64,000 nt of DNA from Xaviernesmea oryzae (GCF_900109605.1 NZ_FOAM01000006.1:1-64000); one strand, 5' to 3'. Shown: positions 48,990-57,823, counted from the first letter of the stretch. Made by a program: numbers and translations. Notes: generated by a model not told the origin, from the letters alone.

Positions 48990-49508
48990 TTAGCCCCCTG
49001 CCATGATCGCCGCCAGCCGGCCGGTCACGCTCTGGCGATGGTGGGCATGGCAGATGGCGATCGCCAGGGCGTCCGCCGCATCATTGCCCTGAAAGGTGGC
49101 GCGCGGCATTAGCACTTTCAGCATCATGTGGATCTGCTGTTTCTCGCCATGGCCGACGCCGATGACCGCCTTCTTCACCGCATTGGGGGCATACTCGGCC
49201 ACGCGCAGGCCCGCACGCGCCGGCACCAGCATGGCGATGCCGCGCGCCTGGCCGAGCTTCAACGTGGCCACCGCGTCCTTGTTGACGAAGGTCTGCTCCA
49301 CGGCGGCCTCGTCGGGCTGCAGGCGATGGACGACATCGGCCAGTCCATCATGCAGCTGGCAAAGACGGGAAGCCAGATCCATGTCGCCATCGGACGTCAC
49401 CGTACCGGACTCGACGAAGCGTAGGCTATGCCCGATGGTCTCGATAACGCCCCAGCCGGTGCGACGCAGGCCAGGATCGATGCCGATGATCCGAATCGTA
49501 GCTGTCAT
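48990..49508 (-). CDS. ruvC: Holliday junction resolvase RuvC
   Basis: RuvC is the endonuclease that resolves Holliday junctions in the RuvABC complex. The 172-residue protein has the first catalytic Asp in [14 protein letters not shown], the Glu in [11 protein letters not shown], and the C-terminal acidic pair region [17 protein letters not shown] 49508 ([13 protein letters not shown]) gives normal length. It is separated from ruvA by 11 kb holding the thioesterase and the whole glp cluster, instead of being adjacent. It is divergent from the flavin monooxygenase gene. Confidence 0.96.
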   Translation of the reverse strand: MTATIRIIGIDPGLRRTGWGVIETIGHSLRFVESGTVTSDGDMDLASRLCQLHDGLADVVHRLQPDEAAVEQTFVNKDAVATLKLGQARGIAMLVPARAGLRVAEYAPNAVKKAVIGVGHGEKQQIHMMLKVLMPRATFQGNDAADALAIAICHAHHRQSVTGRLAAIMAGG

Positions 49509-49735
49509 GCGCAAAACCCTAAACTCAATAGGGCCAAACTGCCATTCAAAAGTGAACAAAACAAAAACAGTTAAGCATGAGACGCCGAGACATGCGGTTA
49601 TGGCAAAGAGAGGTGCCCTGGCCCCGGGAAAGCGCCGGCCTGCCTGTGAACGGATCTGAATTCTTTTCTAAAACAATAGGTTGAAGGCGATCATGGGCAA
49701 CGCCCTTACCCATTTTTCGCCACAGGGCACAAGGG

Positions 49736-49762
49736 TTGGATTCGCCCGGCGAATGCTTACAT
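49736..49762 (+). promoter_or_regulatory. 15-bp palindrome upstream of the LLM oxidoreductase gene
   Basis: ATTCGCC-C-GGCGAAT at 49740-49754 is a perfect palindrome 46 bases before the start codon of the plus-strand gene. TTGGAT on its left and TTACAT on its right could be promoter elements, though their spacing (15) is short. It is likely an operator for a dimeric repressor or activator. Confidence 0.5.
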
Positions 49763-49800
49763 GAGAGTCAAACTCCGATTTCTCTTCAGAGAAGGCGCAT

Positions 49801-50805
49801 ATGATGGTCCCCTTTTCCATCCTTGATCTCTCCCCGATCACCCAGGGCGCCACGGCGAGCGATGCGCTCGCCAATTCGCGCCGGCTGGCGCAGGAGGCGG
49901 AAGCCTATGGCTACAAGCGCTTCTGGCTGGCCGAGCATCATGGCATGCGTGGCATTGCCAGCGCGGCGACGGCGGTCGTCATCAACCACGTCGCGGCCGG
50001 CACGCAGTCGATCCGTGTCGGCTCGGGCGGCATCATGCTGCCCAACCACGCTCCGCTGGTCATTGCCGAGCAGTTCGGCACGCTTGCAGCGCTGCATCCG
50101 GGCCGTATCGATCTTGGCCTCGGCCGCGCACCGGGCACGGACATGCGCACGGCCGCAGCGCTGCGTCGCAACATGGATGCCGGCGCGGAAAGCTTTCCCA
50201 ATGACGTGGTCGAGCTGCAGGCGCTTCTGGCCGAGCCAGGCGAGAACCAGGGGCTGATCGCCGTTCCCGGCGCCGGTACCAATGTGCCGATCTGGCTGCT
50301 CGGCTCCTCGACCTATAGCGCGCAACTGGCCGCCATGCTTGGCCTGCCCTTTGCCTTCGCCTCGCATTTCGCGCCCGATATGCTGATGACCGCGCTGCAG
50401 ATCTACCGCGAACGCTTCCGCCCGTCTGAGACGCTGCCCAAGCCCTATGCGATGGTCGGCATCATGGGTGTGGCGGCGGCAAGCGATGCGGAGGCCGACC
50501 ACCTGTTCACCTCAATGCAGCAGTCTTTCGTGGCGCTCCGGCGCAATGCACGCGGCCAGTTTCCGCCACCGGTCGACAGCATGGACGGCCTCTGGTCGCC
50601 GGCCGAGAAGGAGTTCGTCGATCATTCCATGACCTATGCGGTCGTCGGCGGCCCGGAGCGCGTCGCGCGCAAGATCGGCGACTTCCTTGACATGACCAAG
50701 GCCGATGAGCTGATCGTCTCCATGCCGATCTTCGACATGGACGCCCGCCTCCAGTCCGTGAGGCTCTTCGCCGGTGCGCAGCAAAGGCTCGCCGAGGCGG
50801 CTTGA
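49801..50805 (+). CDS. LLM-class flavin-dependent oxidoreductase
   Basis: The 334-residue protein belongs to the bacterial-luciferase-like (LLM) group of FMNH2- or F420-dependent enzymes. Signature segments are [46 protein letters not shown], and [16 protein letters not shown]. The substrate is not predictable; relatives in this MsnO8-type group are mostly uncharacterised. ATG 49801 follows GAGAAGG; a second ATG is the next codon. It is divergent from ruvC and ends at a strong bidirectional terminator shared with yebC. Confidence 0.88.
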   Translation: MMVPFSILDLSPITQGATASDALANSRRLAQEAEAYGYKRFWLAEHHGMRGIASAATAVVINHVAAGTQSIRVGSGGIMLPNHAPLVIAEQFGTLAALHPGRIDLGLGRAPGTDMRTAAALRRNMDAGAESFPNDVVELQALLAEPGENQGLIAVPGAGTNVPIWLLGSSTYSAQLAAMLGLPFAFASHFAPDMLMTALQIYRERFRPSETLPKPYAMVGIMGVAAASDAEADHLFTSMQQSFVALRRNARGQFPPPVDSMDGLWSPAEKEFVDHSMTYAVVGGPERVARKIGDFLDMTKADELIVSMPIFDMDARLQSVRLFAGAQQRLAEAA

Positions 50806-50835
50806 GCGGATTTCCGCACCCATAAGGACAAACAA

Positions 50836-50868
50836 AAATCCCCGGCACGAAGACCGGGGATTTTTTTG
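50836..50868. terminator. Bidirectional terminator between LLM oxidoreductase and yebC
   Basis: A 10-bp inverted repeat (AAATCCCCGG at 50836-50845 and CCGGGGATTT at 50854-50863) with an 8-base loop has a T7 tract on the plus side and an A/T run on the other side. It can end both convergent genes. Confidence 0.9.
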
Positions 50869-50885
50869 GGATGTAATGTCGGCGA

Positions 50886-51632
50886 TCAGGCCGAAAGCTT
50901 GGCCATGACCTCGTCGGAAACTTCGAAATTGGTGTAGACGTTCTGGACGTCGTCATCGTCTTCGAGCGTTTCAACCAGCTTCAGAAGCGAGGCGGCGCGC
51001 TCTTCATCGACGGGCACGGTGTTCTGCGGACGCCAGACGGCCTTGATGGTCTCGGCTTCACCGAGCGCGCCTTCCAGCGCCTTGGAGACATCGTTGATGT
51101 CCTCGAAACCGCAATAGATCGTGTGGCTGTCCTCGTCGGAAACTACATCCTCGGCGCCTGCCTCGATGGCGGCGTCCATCACTTTGTCGGCGCTGCCGAC
51201 GGAGGCCTTGTAGGTGATTTCGCCGACACGGTCAAAGGAGAAGGAGACCGAGCCTGTTTCGCCCAGCGCGCCGCCCGCCTTGGAAAAGGTGGAGCGCACG
51301 CTGGAGGCGGTGCGGTTGCGGTTGTCGGTCAGCGCCTCGACGATGACGGCAACGCCGCCGGGGCCATATCCTTCGTAGCGGACTTCATCATAGCTTTCGC
51401 CATCGGCGCCGGACGCCTTCTTGATGGCGCGCTCGATATTGTCCTTAGGCATGGACTGCGCCTTGGCGTTCTGGACAGCCAGACGCAGGCGCGAGTTCAT
51501 GGTCGGATCGGGCAGACCCGTCTTGGCGGCAACGGTGATTTCGCGGGCGAGCTTGGAAAACATCTTGGAGCGCACGGCATCCTGGCGCCCCTTGCGGTGC
51601 ATGATGTTCTTGAACTGTGAATGGCCTGCCAT
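50886..51632 (-). CDS. yebC: YebC/PmpR-family regulatory protein
   Basis: The 248-residue YebC/TACO1 protein starts [23 protein letters not shown] with the conserved N-terminal domain, followed by [22 protein letters not shown], the usual family mid-region. YebC proteins have been reported both as DNA-binding regulators and as translation factors that help ribosomes through proline stretches. yebC commonly lies beside ruvC in proteobacteria; here one gene of opposite strand separates them. Confidence 0.95.
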   Translation of the reverse strand: MAGHSQFKNIMHRKGRQDAVRSKMFSKLAREITVAAKTGLPDPTMNSRLRLAVQNAKAQSMPKDNIERAIKKASGADGESYDEVRYEGYGPGGVAVIVEALTDNRNRTASSVRSTFSKAGGALGETGSVSFSFDRVGEITYKASVGSADKVMDAAIEAGAEDVVSDEDSHTIYCGFEDINDVSKALEGALGEAETIKAVWRPQNTVPVDEERAASLLKLVETLEDDDDVQNVYTNFEVSDEVMAKLSA

Positions 51633-51831
51633 GGGTGTGACTCGTGTTCATTCCAGGGTTTTGACGGCACATCGTCCGGGATGAAGGTCGGACAGGATAT
51701 GCGGAGGCGATCGGCTCAAGACGGCCGCGCAGTCGAGCTTCATGAAGATCGCGTGACGTCTTTGAGGGAAGTGGCCGCCTTATAGTCGGCTTGAACGCGC
51801 AGGTCCAGCGGCAGCCATGGGGAAATTGCGC

Positions 51832-52698
51832 TCAGACCCCTTGGAGAACCAGGATCAGGGGCCGCTTCGGCAGGCTGTTGAGCGAGACGGTGACCTGATC
51901 GCTGTCGGCATAGCGGGACTGAAAGCCCGCACCGAAGAGCGAAAGAAAGCGATCGATCGGCGGACCGCGGCGGTGCATGGGCAGGATCAGTGCCGAGCGC
52001 AGCCTTGTCACCACCCGGCTCATGCTGTCAGGGCCGAGCGTCAAGCCGCCATCGACAGGCACCATCACGACATCGAGCCGCCCGATTTCGGCATAATGCA
52101 CCTCCGTCAGCTCCTGATGCAGATGGCCGAGATGGCCGATGCAGAGCCCGGCGATCTCGAAGATGAAGATCGAATTGCCGTTCTTCTCCATCGCCTCGCT
52201 GCCCCAGCCCATCCGGATATCGGTGACGACGTTGCGGACATAGGTATCGCGCAGCACGAGATCATGATCGGCCGGCCCGCCATCGTCCCGCCAGCCATGC
52301 AGCACATGGGCGATCGCCGGATCAGGGGACAAGGTATAGTGGGTCGAATGCGCCTTGTTCATCGTCACGATCTCAGGCGTTCCGGCCGGCTTGTACCAGC
52401 CGTTATAATCCGTGACGATCGACACACCCTCAGGGCTGACGATGTTGAAGGCGGAATGGCCGAGATAGGTGATGGTGACCGCGCCTGCCTTGCCCGCTGC
52501 CTTTGTCGGCACCGTCTCACCCGCGCCGAAGGCGGCATAGCGGACATGCGGCAGCCGACCGGCAATCGCCTGACACTGGCTCACCGGCTGCGCGGCAGGT
52601 GCCTCTGGCCGCAAGCCTTGCGCATGAGCGCCCGGCATGGGCCAGACGAGATGAAGGAAGGCAATGGCGACAAACAACAGAACGGCATAGCGCAGCAT
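51832..52698 (-). CDS. exported MBL-fold metallohydrolase
   Basis: The 288-residue protein has a signal peptide (LLFVAIAFLHLVWPMPGAHA, cleavage near residue 26) and a metallo-beta-lactamase-like fold of the UlaG type. Segments are ITYLGHSAFNI, IVTDYNGWYKP, TMNKAHSTHYT (metal-ligand region), IAGLCIGHLGHLH, VMVPVDGGLTLG and LILPMHRR. The substitution of HxHxDH by AHSTHY is typical of this divergent subgroup, so catalysis should not be assumed. ATG 52698 has GGGAG upstream. It stands next to the HEPN/MNT pair on the same strand. Confidence 0.82.
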   Translation of the reverse strand: MLRYAVLLFVAIAFLHLVWPMPGAHAQGLRPEAPAAQPVSQCQAIAGRLPHVRYAAFGAGETVPTKAAGKAGAVTITYLGHSAFNIVSPEGVSIVTDYNGWYKPAGTPEIVTMNKAHSTHYTLSPDPAIAHVLHGWRDDGGPADHDLVLRDTYVRNVVTDIRMGWGSEAMEKNGNSIFIFEIAGLCIGHLGHLHQELTEVHYAEIGRLDVVMVPVDGGLTLGPDSMSRVVTRLRSALILPMHRRGPPIDRFLSLFGAGFQSRYADSDQVTVSLNSLPKRPLILVLQGV

Positions 52699-52840
52699 GA
52701 CGGCAGCTCCCGCGCGCGTGGACTTCTCGTTCGCGAAAGGGAGGATAGCTGAGCGCGGATTTGCGTCCAGCACCGGCGTGATCGGGGAGCGTCACGTTTG
52801 CGTCATTGAAACGGGCCCTCTCGCTCCGTGCCGTCCCATG

Positions 52841-53311
52841 TCAGGATCGAGGCGGAGCGACTGTCTTTGCGGCAATCCTATCAGAGCCGGCAAGATCGAC
52901 GCCGAAATGCAACGCAGCGTCATTGATAAGATCAGCTAAAGCAATCATCGATGCATCAAGCTCGCTTTTCTCTGGCTTGGCCGGCAGACGGCCCGCGTCC
53001 TTTGGATAGCGGTAGGTCGTTGCGTAGATCGTCAGAAAGGCCAGAGGCTGGAGTCTTGCCTTGAAAGCGTTGATCTCGGGAAGAAGGTCAAGCAAGACAT
53101 CGAGGCGATGGACGTTGCGCCGCTCTGCCTTAACCTCCTCTGCGGTGAGAAGCGCCAGAAGAAGTTTCTCGGCGGCTTGCTGAAGATGGTAAGCACCATA
53201 TCGGTTGCCGACACGGATCAACATCTCAGCCGCATCCAGATCCTCGTGGGCAAGCCGCAGATGATTGGCGATATGAAGCTCAATCGACAAGAAGAACGAG
53301 CCCGTCGCCAA
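52841..53311 (-). CDS. HEPN-domain protein of an MNT/HEPN toxin-antitoxin pair
   Basis: The 156-residue helical protein shows the HEPN pattern HLRLAHEDLDAAEMLI, RYGAYHLQQAAEKLLLALL, RNVHRLDVLLDLLPEI and the TYRYP segment near the end that in this subgroup lies in the active-site region. HEPN toxins are RNases, inhibited in such pairs by the MNT partner, often by AMPylation near the active site. The apparent start is a TTG at 53311 overlapping the MNT gene by 32 bases; no ATG gives a complete domain. Composition is less G+C-rich than neighbours, suggesting transfer. Confidence 0.85.
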   Translation of the reverse strand: MATGSFFLSIELHIANHLRLAHEDLDAAEMLIRVGNRYGAYHLQQAAEKLLLALLTAEEVKAERRNVHRLDVLLDLLPEINAFKARLQPLAFLTIYATTYRYPKDAGRLPAKPEKSELDASMIALADLINDAALHFGVDLAGSDRIAAKTVAPPRS

Positions 53312-53651
53312 CGATATGGCTTGCTGCCGAATTCGCCACCATCATGTCGGCTTGGAAGTCCGATAGCCGTGCGCAGGACACATCGGCGTGAACACCTGTT
53401 CCTTCCTGTATCGTCCAGCCAAGCATAGGGGACAAAACGTCGTCAGGCGCATTGTCATCGACGATGACCTTTAGGTCCCAGTCACTTTGAGCGGTCGCCT
53501 CACCTCGCGCCCTGCTGCCATAGAGGATGATATCGACAGGGCGATAGGTTTCCTGAATTCGACCAAGCAGCGTCGAAAGCTCGGGAAAAAGCGCTGAGGA
53601 CACAACACGTCCGCCCAGATTTTGCGCGACCAAGCCCATAGCGCACCCCAT
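53280..53651 (-). CDS. MNT-domain nucleotidyltransferase antitoxin
   Basis: The 123-residue minimal nucleotidyltransferase has the full motif GS-x10-D-x-D (G45, S46, D57, D59 in YGSRARGEATAQSDWDL). Such MNT proteins neutralise HEPN toxins, in some systems by transferring AMP to the toxin. I take ATG 53651 (MGCAMGLVAQ), with GGAA upstream; a TTG at 53663 would add four residues. It is the first gene of the pair and overlaps the HEPN gene by 32 bases. Confidence 0.88.
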   Translation of the reverse strand: MGCAMGLVAQNLGGRVVSSALFPELSTLLGRIQETYRPVDIILYGSRARGEATAQSDWDLKVIVDDNAPDDVLSPMLGWTIQEGTGVHADVSCARLSDFQADMMVANSAASHIVGDGLVLLVD

Positions 53652-53756
53652 TGACTGTTCCAATATGTTAGAGCATTCGCCAGGAAAGTGAAACGCCGAT
53701 CTCGAAATGCCAATTGCCGTTGACGGTCAAGGTTTAGACAACACGAAGAGGTCATC

Positions 53757-54200
53757 ATGATTGAGATACGGCCACTCGCCGATGAAGATTTCCAGTCGTG
53801 GCTGCCTCTCTGGAAAGGCTATCAGACCTTCTACAAGGTCGAGATCGCTGAAGCTGTGACACGGCAGACATGGCAGAGGCTCAATGACCCCGACGAGCCG
53901 ATGGGCGGCGCGCTTGCCTTGGTTGGCGGACTTGCGGCCGGCCTGGTCCATTTCATCATGCACCGCTCCTGCTGGACCACGGGCGACTATTGCTACCCTC
54001 AGGACCTCTTTGTCGATCCGGCGTTTCGAAAGCAGGGCCTGGGCATCAAGCTCATCGAACATGTGTTCGAGGTCGCGGAGCGCGCAGCATGCTCCAGGGT
54101 TTATTGGCTGACGCAGAGCTCGAACGCCACCGCCATGGAGCTTTATGACAAGCTCGCGCAAAGAACGGACTTCGTTCAGTACCGCAAGCTGCTGCCCTAA
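53757..54200 (+). CDS. GNAT-family N-acetyltransferase
   Basis: The 147-residue protein is a GNAT acetyltransferase: MIEIRPLADEDFQSWLPLW N-terminus, acetyl-CoA-binding region LFVDPAFRKQGLGIKLIEHV (the R/Q-x-x-G-x-A/G loop), and the SNATAMELYDKLAQR motif of the final helix. The substrate is unknown. The gene is divergent from the MNT/HEPN pair and its stop overlaps that of the convergent AlkB-like gene by four bases. Confidence 0.9.
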   Translation: MIEIRPLADEDFQSWLPLWKGYQTFYKVEIAEAVTRQTWQRLNDPDEPMGGALALVGGLAAGLVHFIMHRSCWTTGDYCYPQDLFVDPAFRKQGLGIKLIEHVFEVAERAACSRVYWLTQSSNATAMELYDKLAQRTDFVQYRKLLP

Positions 54201-54802
54201 AGCGCGGCCATGGTCGAAACGGCCGGCGGCGTCACCTTGCGAAAGGTCAGAGAAATCCGTCTTCCGCGTTGGGCCTTCGCGCCGTCCACGATGTCGGATT
54301 TTCGCGCCGGAATTTCATGTGTCCAATCATATCGGCCAGCGCCCGTCAGCACGATGCATGAACGTGGGTGGAGCGTTACGGCAAGCGACCGGGAGCCGCC
54401 TCTTTCCCGGAAGATCATCTCGCATGGGGATAGAAGACTGATCGACGCAATCGATTGACCGAAGCATGGCACGCAATCCACATGGGCGCTGATTCCCTGG
54501 CCCGGTAAATATTCATTTGCGATGACCTGATCCGGCAAAGCGGAGACATGCCCTGAGATCAGCAACCTATCCGCAAGATCTCCAAGCCAGGCGGGCAGCG
54601 CTCCCAGATAGGCCTCCGCCGACACCGTCCGCGCCTTGTAGTCATAGATATATCCGAAATGCTGCACACGGCGCTTCAGCACATTGCTCCATGTCGCCGC
54701 ATCGAGCTTGTCGGTGATAACCTGCTCCTCCTCGGAGGACAGGACGTCGCGGACATAGGTGACTCCAGGAGGCAGGGCGGCCGCATTGAGGGCATGATCC
54801 AT
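54197..54802 (-). CDS. AlkB-like 2-oxoglutarate/Fe(II) dioxygenase
   Basis: The 201-residue protein has the Fe ligands H107-x-D109 (ISAHVDCVP) and H162 (DWTHEIP) and the 2-oxoglutarate-binding Arg in the RRISLTFR segment (181-188). QHFGYIYDY and NEYLPGQGIS are typical of AlkB relatives. AlkB removes alkyl groups from DNA or RNA bases; the exact substrate of this homologue is not known. It converges with the GNAT gene with a four-base stop overlap. Confidence 0.88.
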   Translation of the reverse strand: MDHALNAAALPPGVTYVRDVLSSEEEQVITDKLDAATWSNVLKRRVQHFGYIYDYKARTVSAEAYLGALPAWLGDLADRLLISGHVSALPDQVIANEYLPGQGISAHVDCVPCFGQSIASISLLSPCEMIFRERGGSRSLAVTLHPRSCIVLTGAGRYDWTHEIPARKSDIVDGAKAQRGRRISLTFRKVTPPAVSTMAAL

Positions 54803-54832
54803 GGACAGCCAATCCTTGCCATCCCGTCAGGC

Positions 54833-55117
54833 TCAATCCTTCAGCCGCTCCAGCCCCTCGGCCGCTATGCTGAAGGCCACCTCGGTCACCTCGTAATCCG
54901 CCACGCCATGCAGGGCGAAGGGATCGGCGGCGAGGAACGCGTCGAGCGCGGCGCGGTCGCCGTCGGCTAGGATCACGCCGCCGGTGCGTGGGATCTTGCG
55001 GCCCGACGCCAGGAACAGGCCGGACGAATAGCCCTGCTTCAGCCAGTCAATATGGGCGGTGAGATGGTCGTCGGCAGCTTCAGGGCCGTTGTGATAGGTC
55101 AGCGAGACGATGAACAT
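54833..55117 (-). CDS. YciI-family protein
   Basis: The 94-residue protein begins MFIVSLTYHNGPEAADDHL and has the YciI/DGPF ferredoxin-like fold pattern, including HIDWLKQGYSSGLFLASG and DPFALHGVADYEV. YciI-like proteins have a conserved His/Asp pair but largely unknown function; some act as dehalogenase-like or dienelactone-type enzymes. It lies 18 bases after the metallophosphoesterase gene on the same strand and may be the last gene of the fau operon. Confidence 0.85.
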   Translation of the reverse strand: MFIVSLTYHNGPEAADDHLTAHIDWLKQGYSSGLFLASGRKIPRTGGVILADGDRAALDAFLAADPFALHGVADYEVTEVAFSIAAEGLERLKD

Positions 55118-55135
55118 GGCGCGTTCCGTTGGCGT

Positions 55136-55960
55136 TCAGGCCCAGAAGGGCGGAAGGGTTTCGGTCAGCCGCGGGCCCAGGCGCAAAGGCGCGATGGCTT
55201 CGGCAAGGCCCGTGCGGTCGGAAATCTCCACGCCGACGCCGCAGATCGTCGCAGGCCCGGAGGCTGCCTCGAAGCGGCCCTTCGGCATTTTCGAAATGAA
55301 GCGGTTGAGCGGCTCTTCCTTATCCATGCCGAGCGACGAGTCATAATCGCCGCACATGCCGGCATCCGAAAGATAGGCCGTGCCGCCATTGAGGATCTGG
55401 TGATCGGCGGTCGGCACATGCGTATGGGTGCCGACGACGAAGCTCGCGCGGCCATCGACGAAATGGCCGAAGCACTGCTTTTCGCTGGTGGCCTCCGCGT
55501 GGAAATCGAAGACCACGGCGTCCGCCTGCTCCTTCAGCGGCGCCGCCTCCAGAATGGCCTCGGCTGCCTTGAAGGGATCGTCGAGTTCCGGATGCATGAA
55601 GACCCGACCCATGACGTTGGCAACGAGCACGCGCGCGCCGTTGCGGGCAAAGTAGAGGCCGGAGCCGCGCCCCGGCGTTCCCTGCGGATAATTCGCCGGA
55701 CGCAGGAACTGGTCGTGCCGCTCGCAGAAGACCACGGCCTCCTTCTGGTCCCAGACATGGTTGCCCGTGGTGACCACATCGGCGCCGGCATTGATCGTCT
55801 CAAGAAAGATCTCCTCGGTGATGCCAAAGCCGCCGGCGGCATTCTCGCCATTGACGATCACGAAATCGAGCTTCAGGTCGGAGACCAAGCCGGGCAGACG
55901 ATCCCAGACCGCCGTTCGCCCCGTCTTGCCCACCATGTCGCCCAGAAACAAAAGCCGCAT
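55136..55960 (-). CDS. YmdB-like metallophosphoesterase (TIGR00282 family)
   Basis: The 274-residue protein matches the family including Bacillus YmdB, a cyclic-nucleotide phosphodiesterase. Metal-binding motifs are LFLGDMVGKTGR, IVNGENAAGG, TGNHVWDQKE, DFHAEATSEK and VGTHTHVPTAD. Its ATG follows the fau stop codon directly (TGAATG), so the two are translationally linked. The E. coli-like YmdB name is shared with an unrelated protein, so no symbol is given. Confidence 0.92.
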   Translation of the reverse strand: MRLLFLGDMVGKTGRTAVWDRLPGLVSDLKLDFVIVNGENAAGGFGITEEIFLETINAGADVVTTGNHVWDQKEAVVFCERHDQFLRPANYPQGTPGRGSGLYFARNGARVLVANVMGRVFMHPELDDPFKAAEAILEAAPLKEQADAVVFDFHAEATSEKQCFGHFVDGRASFVVGTHTHVPTADHQILNGGTAYLSDAGMCGDYDSSLGMDKEEPLNRFISKMPKGRFEAASGPATICGVGVEISDRTGLAEAIAPLRLGPRLTETLPPFWA

Positions 55961-56560
55961 TCACTCATCCATCTTCGCCCGGCGGAACCAGCGCAATCCG
56001 CTTTCCGTCAGCACCGCGTTCATGGCCCTGTCATGCGCCTCTGCCGGCACGGACGCAACCTCCTGAATGGCGAAAGCCACGCCAATCAGTGTCGGCGCGG
56101 AACCTGCGGCGGACAGCCGCTCGATCGCCCGGTCATAATAGCCGCCGCCATAACCGATGCGGTGGCCCTCGGCATCGAAGGCGGAAAGCGGCAGAAGCAA
56201 GATCTCGGGCGCCACCTCCGGCGCCTCCGGTCCGGGACCGTAACTGCCGAAGCCGGTCTTGACCACGGGCGCATCCGGCAGGACTTCGCGAAAGACGATG
56301 GTCTGCCGGTCCAGCACGACGGGAAGCGCGATACGGGCGCCGCGCTGGCGCAGGGCTTCGAGAAGCGGACGGATATCGGCCTCGGAGCGGATCGGCCAGA
56401 AGCCGGAGACGATGGTGTCAGGCTTGAAAGCGATGGCTTCAAGCCCGTGGGCGAAAATGGCCGCATTGGCGGCTGTGCGCTCGGCCTCGCTCATGGCATC
56501 GCGCAAGGCCAGCTGCTCGGCACGAAGCCGCGCCTTCTCCTCCTGCCGCGTCAGCGTCAT
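55961..56560 (-). CDS. fau: 5-formyltetrahydrofolate cyclo-ligase
   Basis: The enzyme converts 5-formyl-THF to 5,10-methenyl-THF with ATP. The 199-residue protein has the family signature GYGGGYYDRAI and FWPIRSEADIRPLLEAL. ATG 56560 (MTLTRQEEKARL) has GGAAGAG upstream; the much longer frame starting at 56713 would run into the leader and is rejected. Gene order zapA, 6S RNA candidate, fau matches that of other proteobacteria. It is the first gene before the YmdB-like phosphodiesterase. Confidence 0.95.
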   Translation of the reverse strand: MTLTRQEEKARLRAEQLALRDAMSEAERTAANAAIFAHGLEAIAFKPDTIVSGFWPIRSEADIRPLLEALRQRGARIALPVVLDRQTIVFREVLPDAPVVKTGFGSYGPGPEAPEVAPEILLLPLSAFDAEGHRIGYGGGYYDRAIERLSAAGSAPTLIGVAFAIQEVASVPAEAHDRAMNAVLTESGLRWFRRAKMDE

Positions 56561-56814
56561 GTTCTCTTCCCCGCACATTGGACGACGCTTGTCTCTCACA
56601 GCGCCATGCGCAGGGCTTTTCCGCTTGCGGCATGGGCTGTCAAGGGCATCAGGCACAAGGCACAAGGCACGAAACATCGCCGGCGCCCCGACAAGTCGAA
56701 ACGCGGATGGCAACGATGCTCAACAATTTGAACGGGAACACGCGCAGCGCATGCCGGGCTGAAGCTGAGGCCAAGCGGCAATGTCGCGAGAAGCAGCGCC
56801 ATCGTGCTGCTCAA
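56561..56814. other. fau leader region downstream of the 6S RNA candidate
   Basis: No gene is seen. The segment 56640-56675 contains a short direct repeat (GGCACAAGGCACAAGGCAC at 56650-56668). The region links the 6S RNA candidate to fau on the minus strand and may be processed or attenuated. Confidence 0.5.
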
Positions 56815-56974
56815 AAGTACGATCCACGACGACCGATGGAGATTTACGATCCTGGGTGCCTACAAACGTAGGTGGGCGCCATATGTCCAGCCCCACGGGA
56901 CTGGTCAGGGACAGCTCCCTTTGGATCGAGTATGGCCCCAGGGATTGTGGTTCCTGTCGGGAAGCGCAGACCGT
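56815..56974 (-). ncRNA. ssrS: probable 6S RNA
   Basis: 6S RNA is a roughly 160-190-base RNA that mimics an open promoter and binds RNA polymerase holoenzyme. The site lies between zapA and fau, the place it has in E. coli and many other proteobacteria. On the minus strand a TATATT -10 box (56986-56981) gives a start near 56974. Nested pairings make a long rod: 56947-56953 with 56821-56827, 56937-56945 with 56849-56856, and 56931-56939 with 56874-56883 (the last two partly alternative), enclosing asymmetric internal loops. Both ends are approximate. Identification rests on gene order and fold, not on an alignment. Confidence 0.65.
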
Positions 56975-57067
56975 GAGGGCAATATAGGCGCAGTGATACG
57001 GTTAGGCCAGAGCGCATTGCGGGATCGCGGGTAAAATCCTTGACGTCTCAGCGCCGGATGCCCGCGC

Positions 57068-57445
57068 TCAAGACGAGGCGGCCTGTGTCTGGCCACTGAT
57101 GCGCGATGCGATGCCGTGGATCTGGGAGGTGACCTCGCCGAGCGCCGAGGCCAGGGCCTGCTCGATGCGCGCCTGGCTGTTGGTGGCCTCTTCACGCTGG
57201 CGCTTGAGCTCCTCGACCTCGCGCTCCAGTGCCGCCAGACGCCGGCCGACCTCGCTCAGCTCATCGGTCACCATGATCCCCGCCATGACGGTGATGCGCA
57301 AGTCGCCGATCTCGCCGAACTGCGCCTTAAGATGGCTGACATAGCGATCGAACCGGCTGGCGAGATCGGTCAGGTGATCCTCCTGCCCTTCCTCACAGGC
57401 CATGCGATAGGCCTTGCCGTCGATCGTTACCGTTACCTGCGCCAT
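57068..57445 (-). CDS. zapA: cell division protein ZapA
   Basis: ZapA is a small FtsZ-bundling protein that helps form the Z ring. The 125-residue protein begins MAQVTVTIDGKAYRMACEEGQ, the family hallmark, with a globular N-terminal domain (about 1-60) and a coiled-coil region (about 60-105, ELSEVGRRLAALEREVEEL). It lies after the DUF4164 gene and before the 6S RNA candidate on the same strand. Confidence 0.95.
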   Translation of the reverse strand: MAQVTVTIDGKAYRMACEEGQEDHLTDLASRFDRYVSHLKAQFGEIGDLRITVMAGIMVTDELSEVGRRLAALEREVEELKRQREEATNSQARIEQALASALGEVTSQIHGIASRISGQTQAASS

Positions 57446-57550
57446 CGACCGTTCCTGTCCTTACAGCTTTGCGCGGCCTGTGGCCCTGCCCATCGCCTCT
57501 TTGCCGCCTTCAGAAGGGCGGCCCTCTCAAAGGTGGCTCGCCTTGATGCC

Positions 57551-57823
57551 TCAGCGATCCAGCACGGCGCGGATGGTTTCCATCGCGGTCACCAGCCGGC
57601 GCGAGACCTCGCGGTTGACCTCTTCCAGCCGATTGGCGCGAAATTGCGATTGATCCAGCTCCTGGGCCAGCCGCGATCGGTCTTCATTGACCCTGCGCAC
57701 CTCGCCCTCGATCTCGCCAAGGTCGCGCTCACGCTCGAACCGCCCGTCCACGAGCCGGTCCAGGCGGTCGACAGCCTGACGCAGAGCGTCGATCGCACCC
57801 GCCACCGTGTTCTCCGCCGCCAT
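57551..57823 (-). CDS. DUF4164 coiled-coil protein
   Basis: The 90-residue protein is almost entirely a predicted coiled coil (AIDALRQAVDRLDRLV and ERERDLGEIEGEVRRVNED). DUF4164 genes lie next to zapA in many Rhizobiales, so a division-related role is plausible but not shown. The start at 57823 is ATG; 351 bases separate it from the divergent tkt gene. Confidence 0.85.
   Translation of the reverse strand: MAAENTVAGAIDALRQAVDRLDRLVDGRFERERDLGEIEGEVRRVNEDRSRLAQELDQSQFRANRLEEVNREVSRRLVTAMETIRAVLDR

Noticed and set aside
51832-54802. A defence island around the HEPN/MNT pair
   Set aside because: Only one toxin-antitoxin pair is present; the neighbours (MBL-fold, GNAT, AlkB-like) do not form a known defence set and no phage or integrase marker is near.
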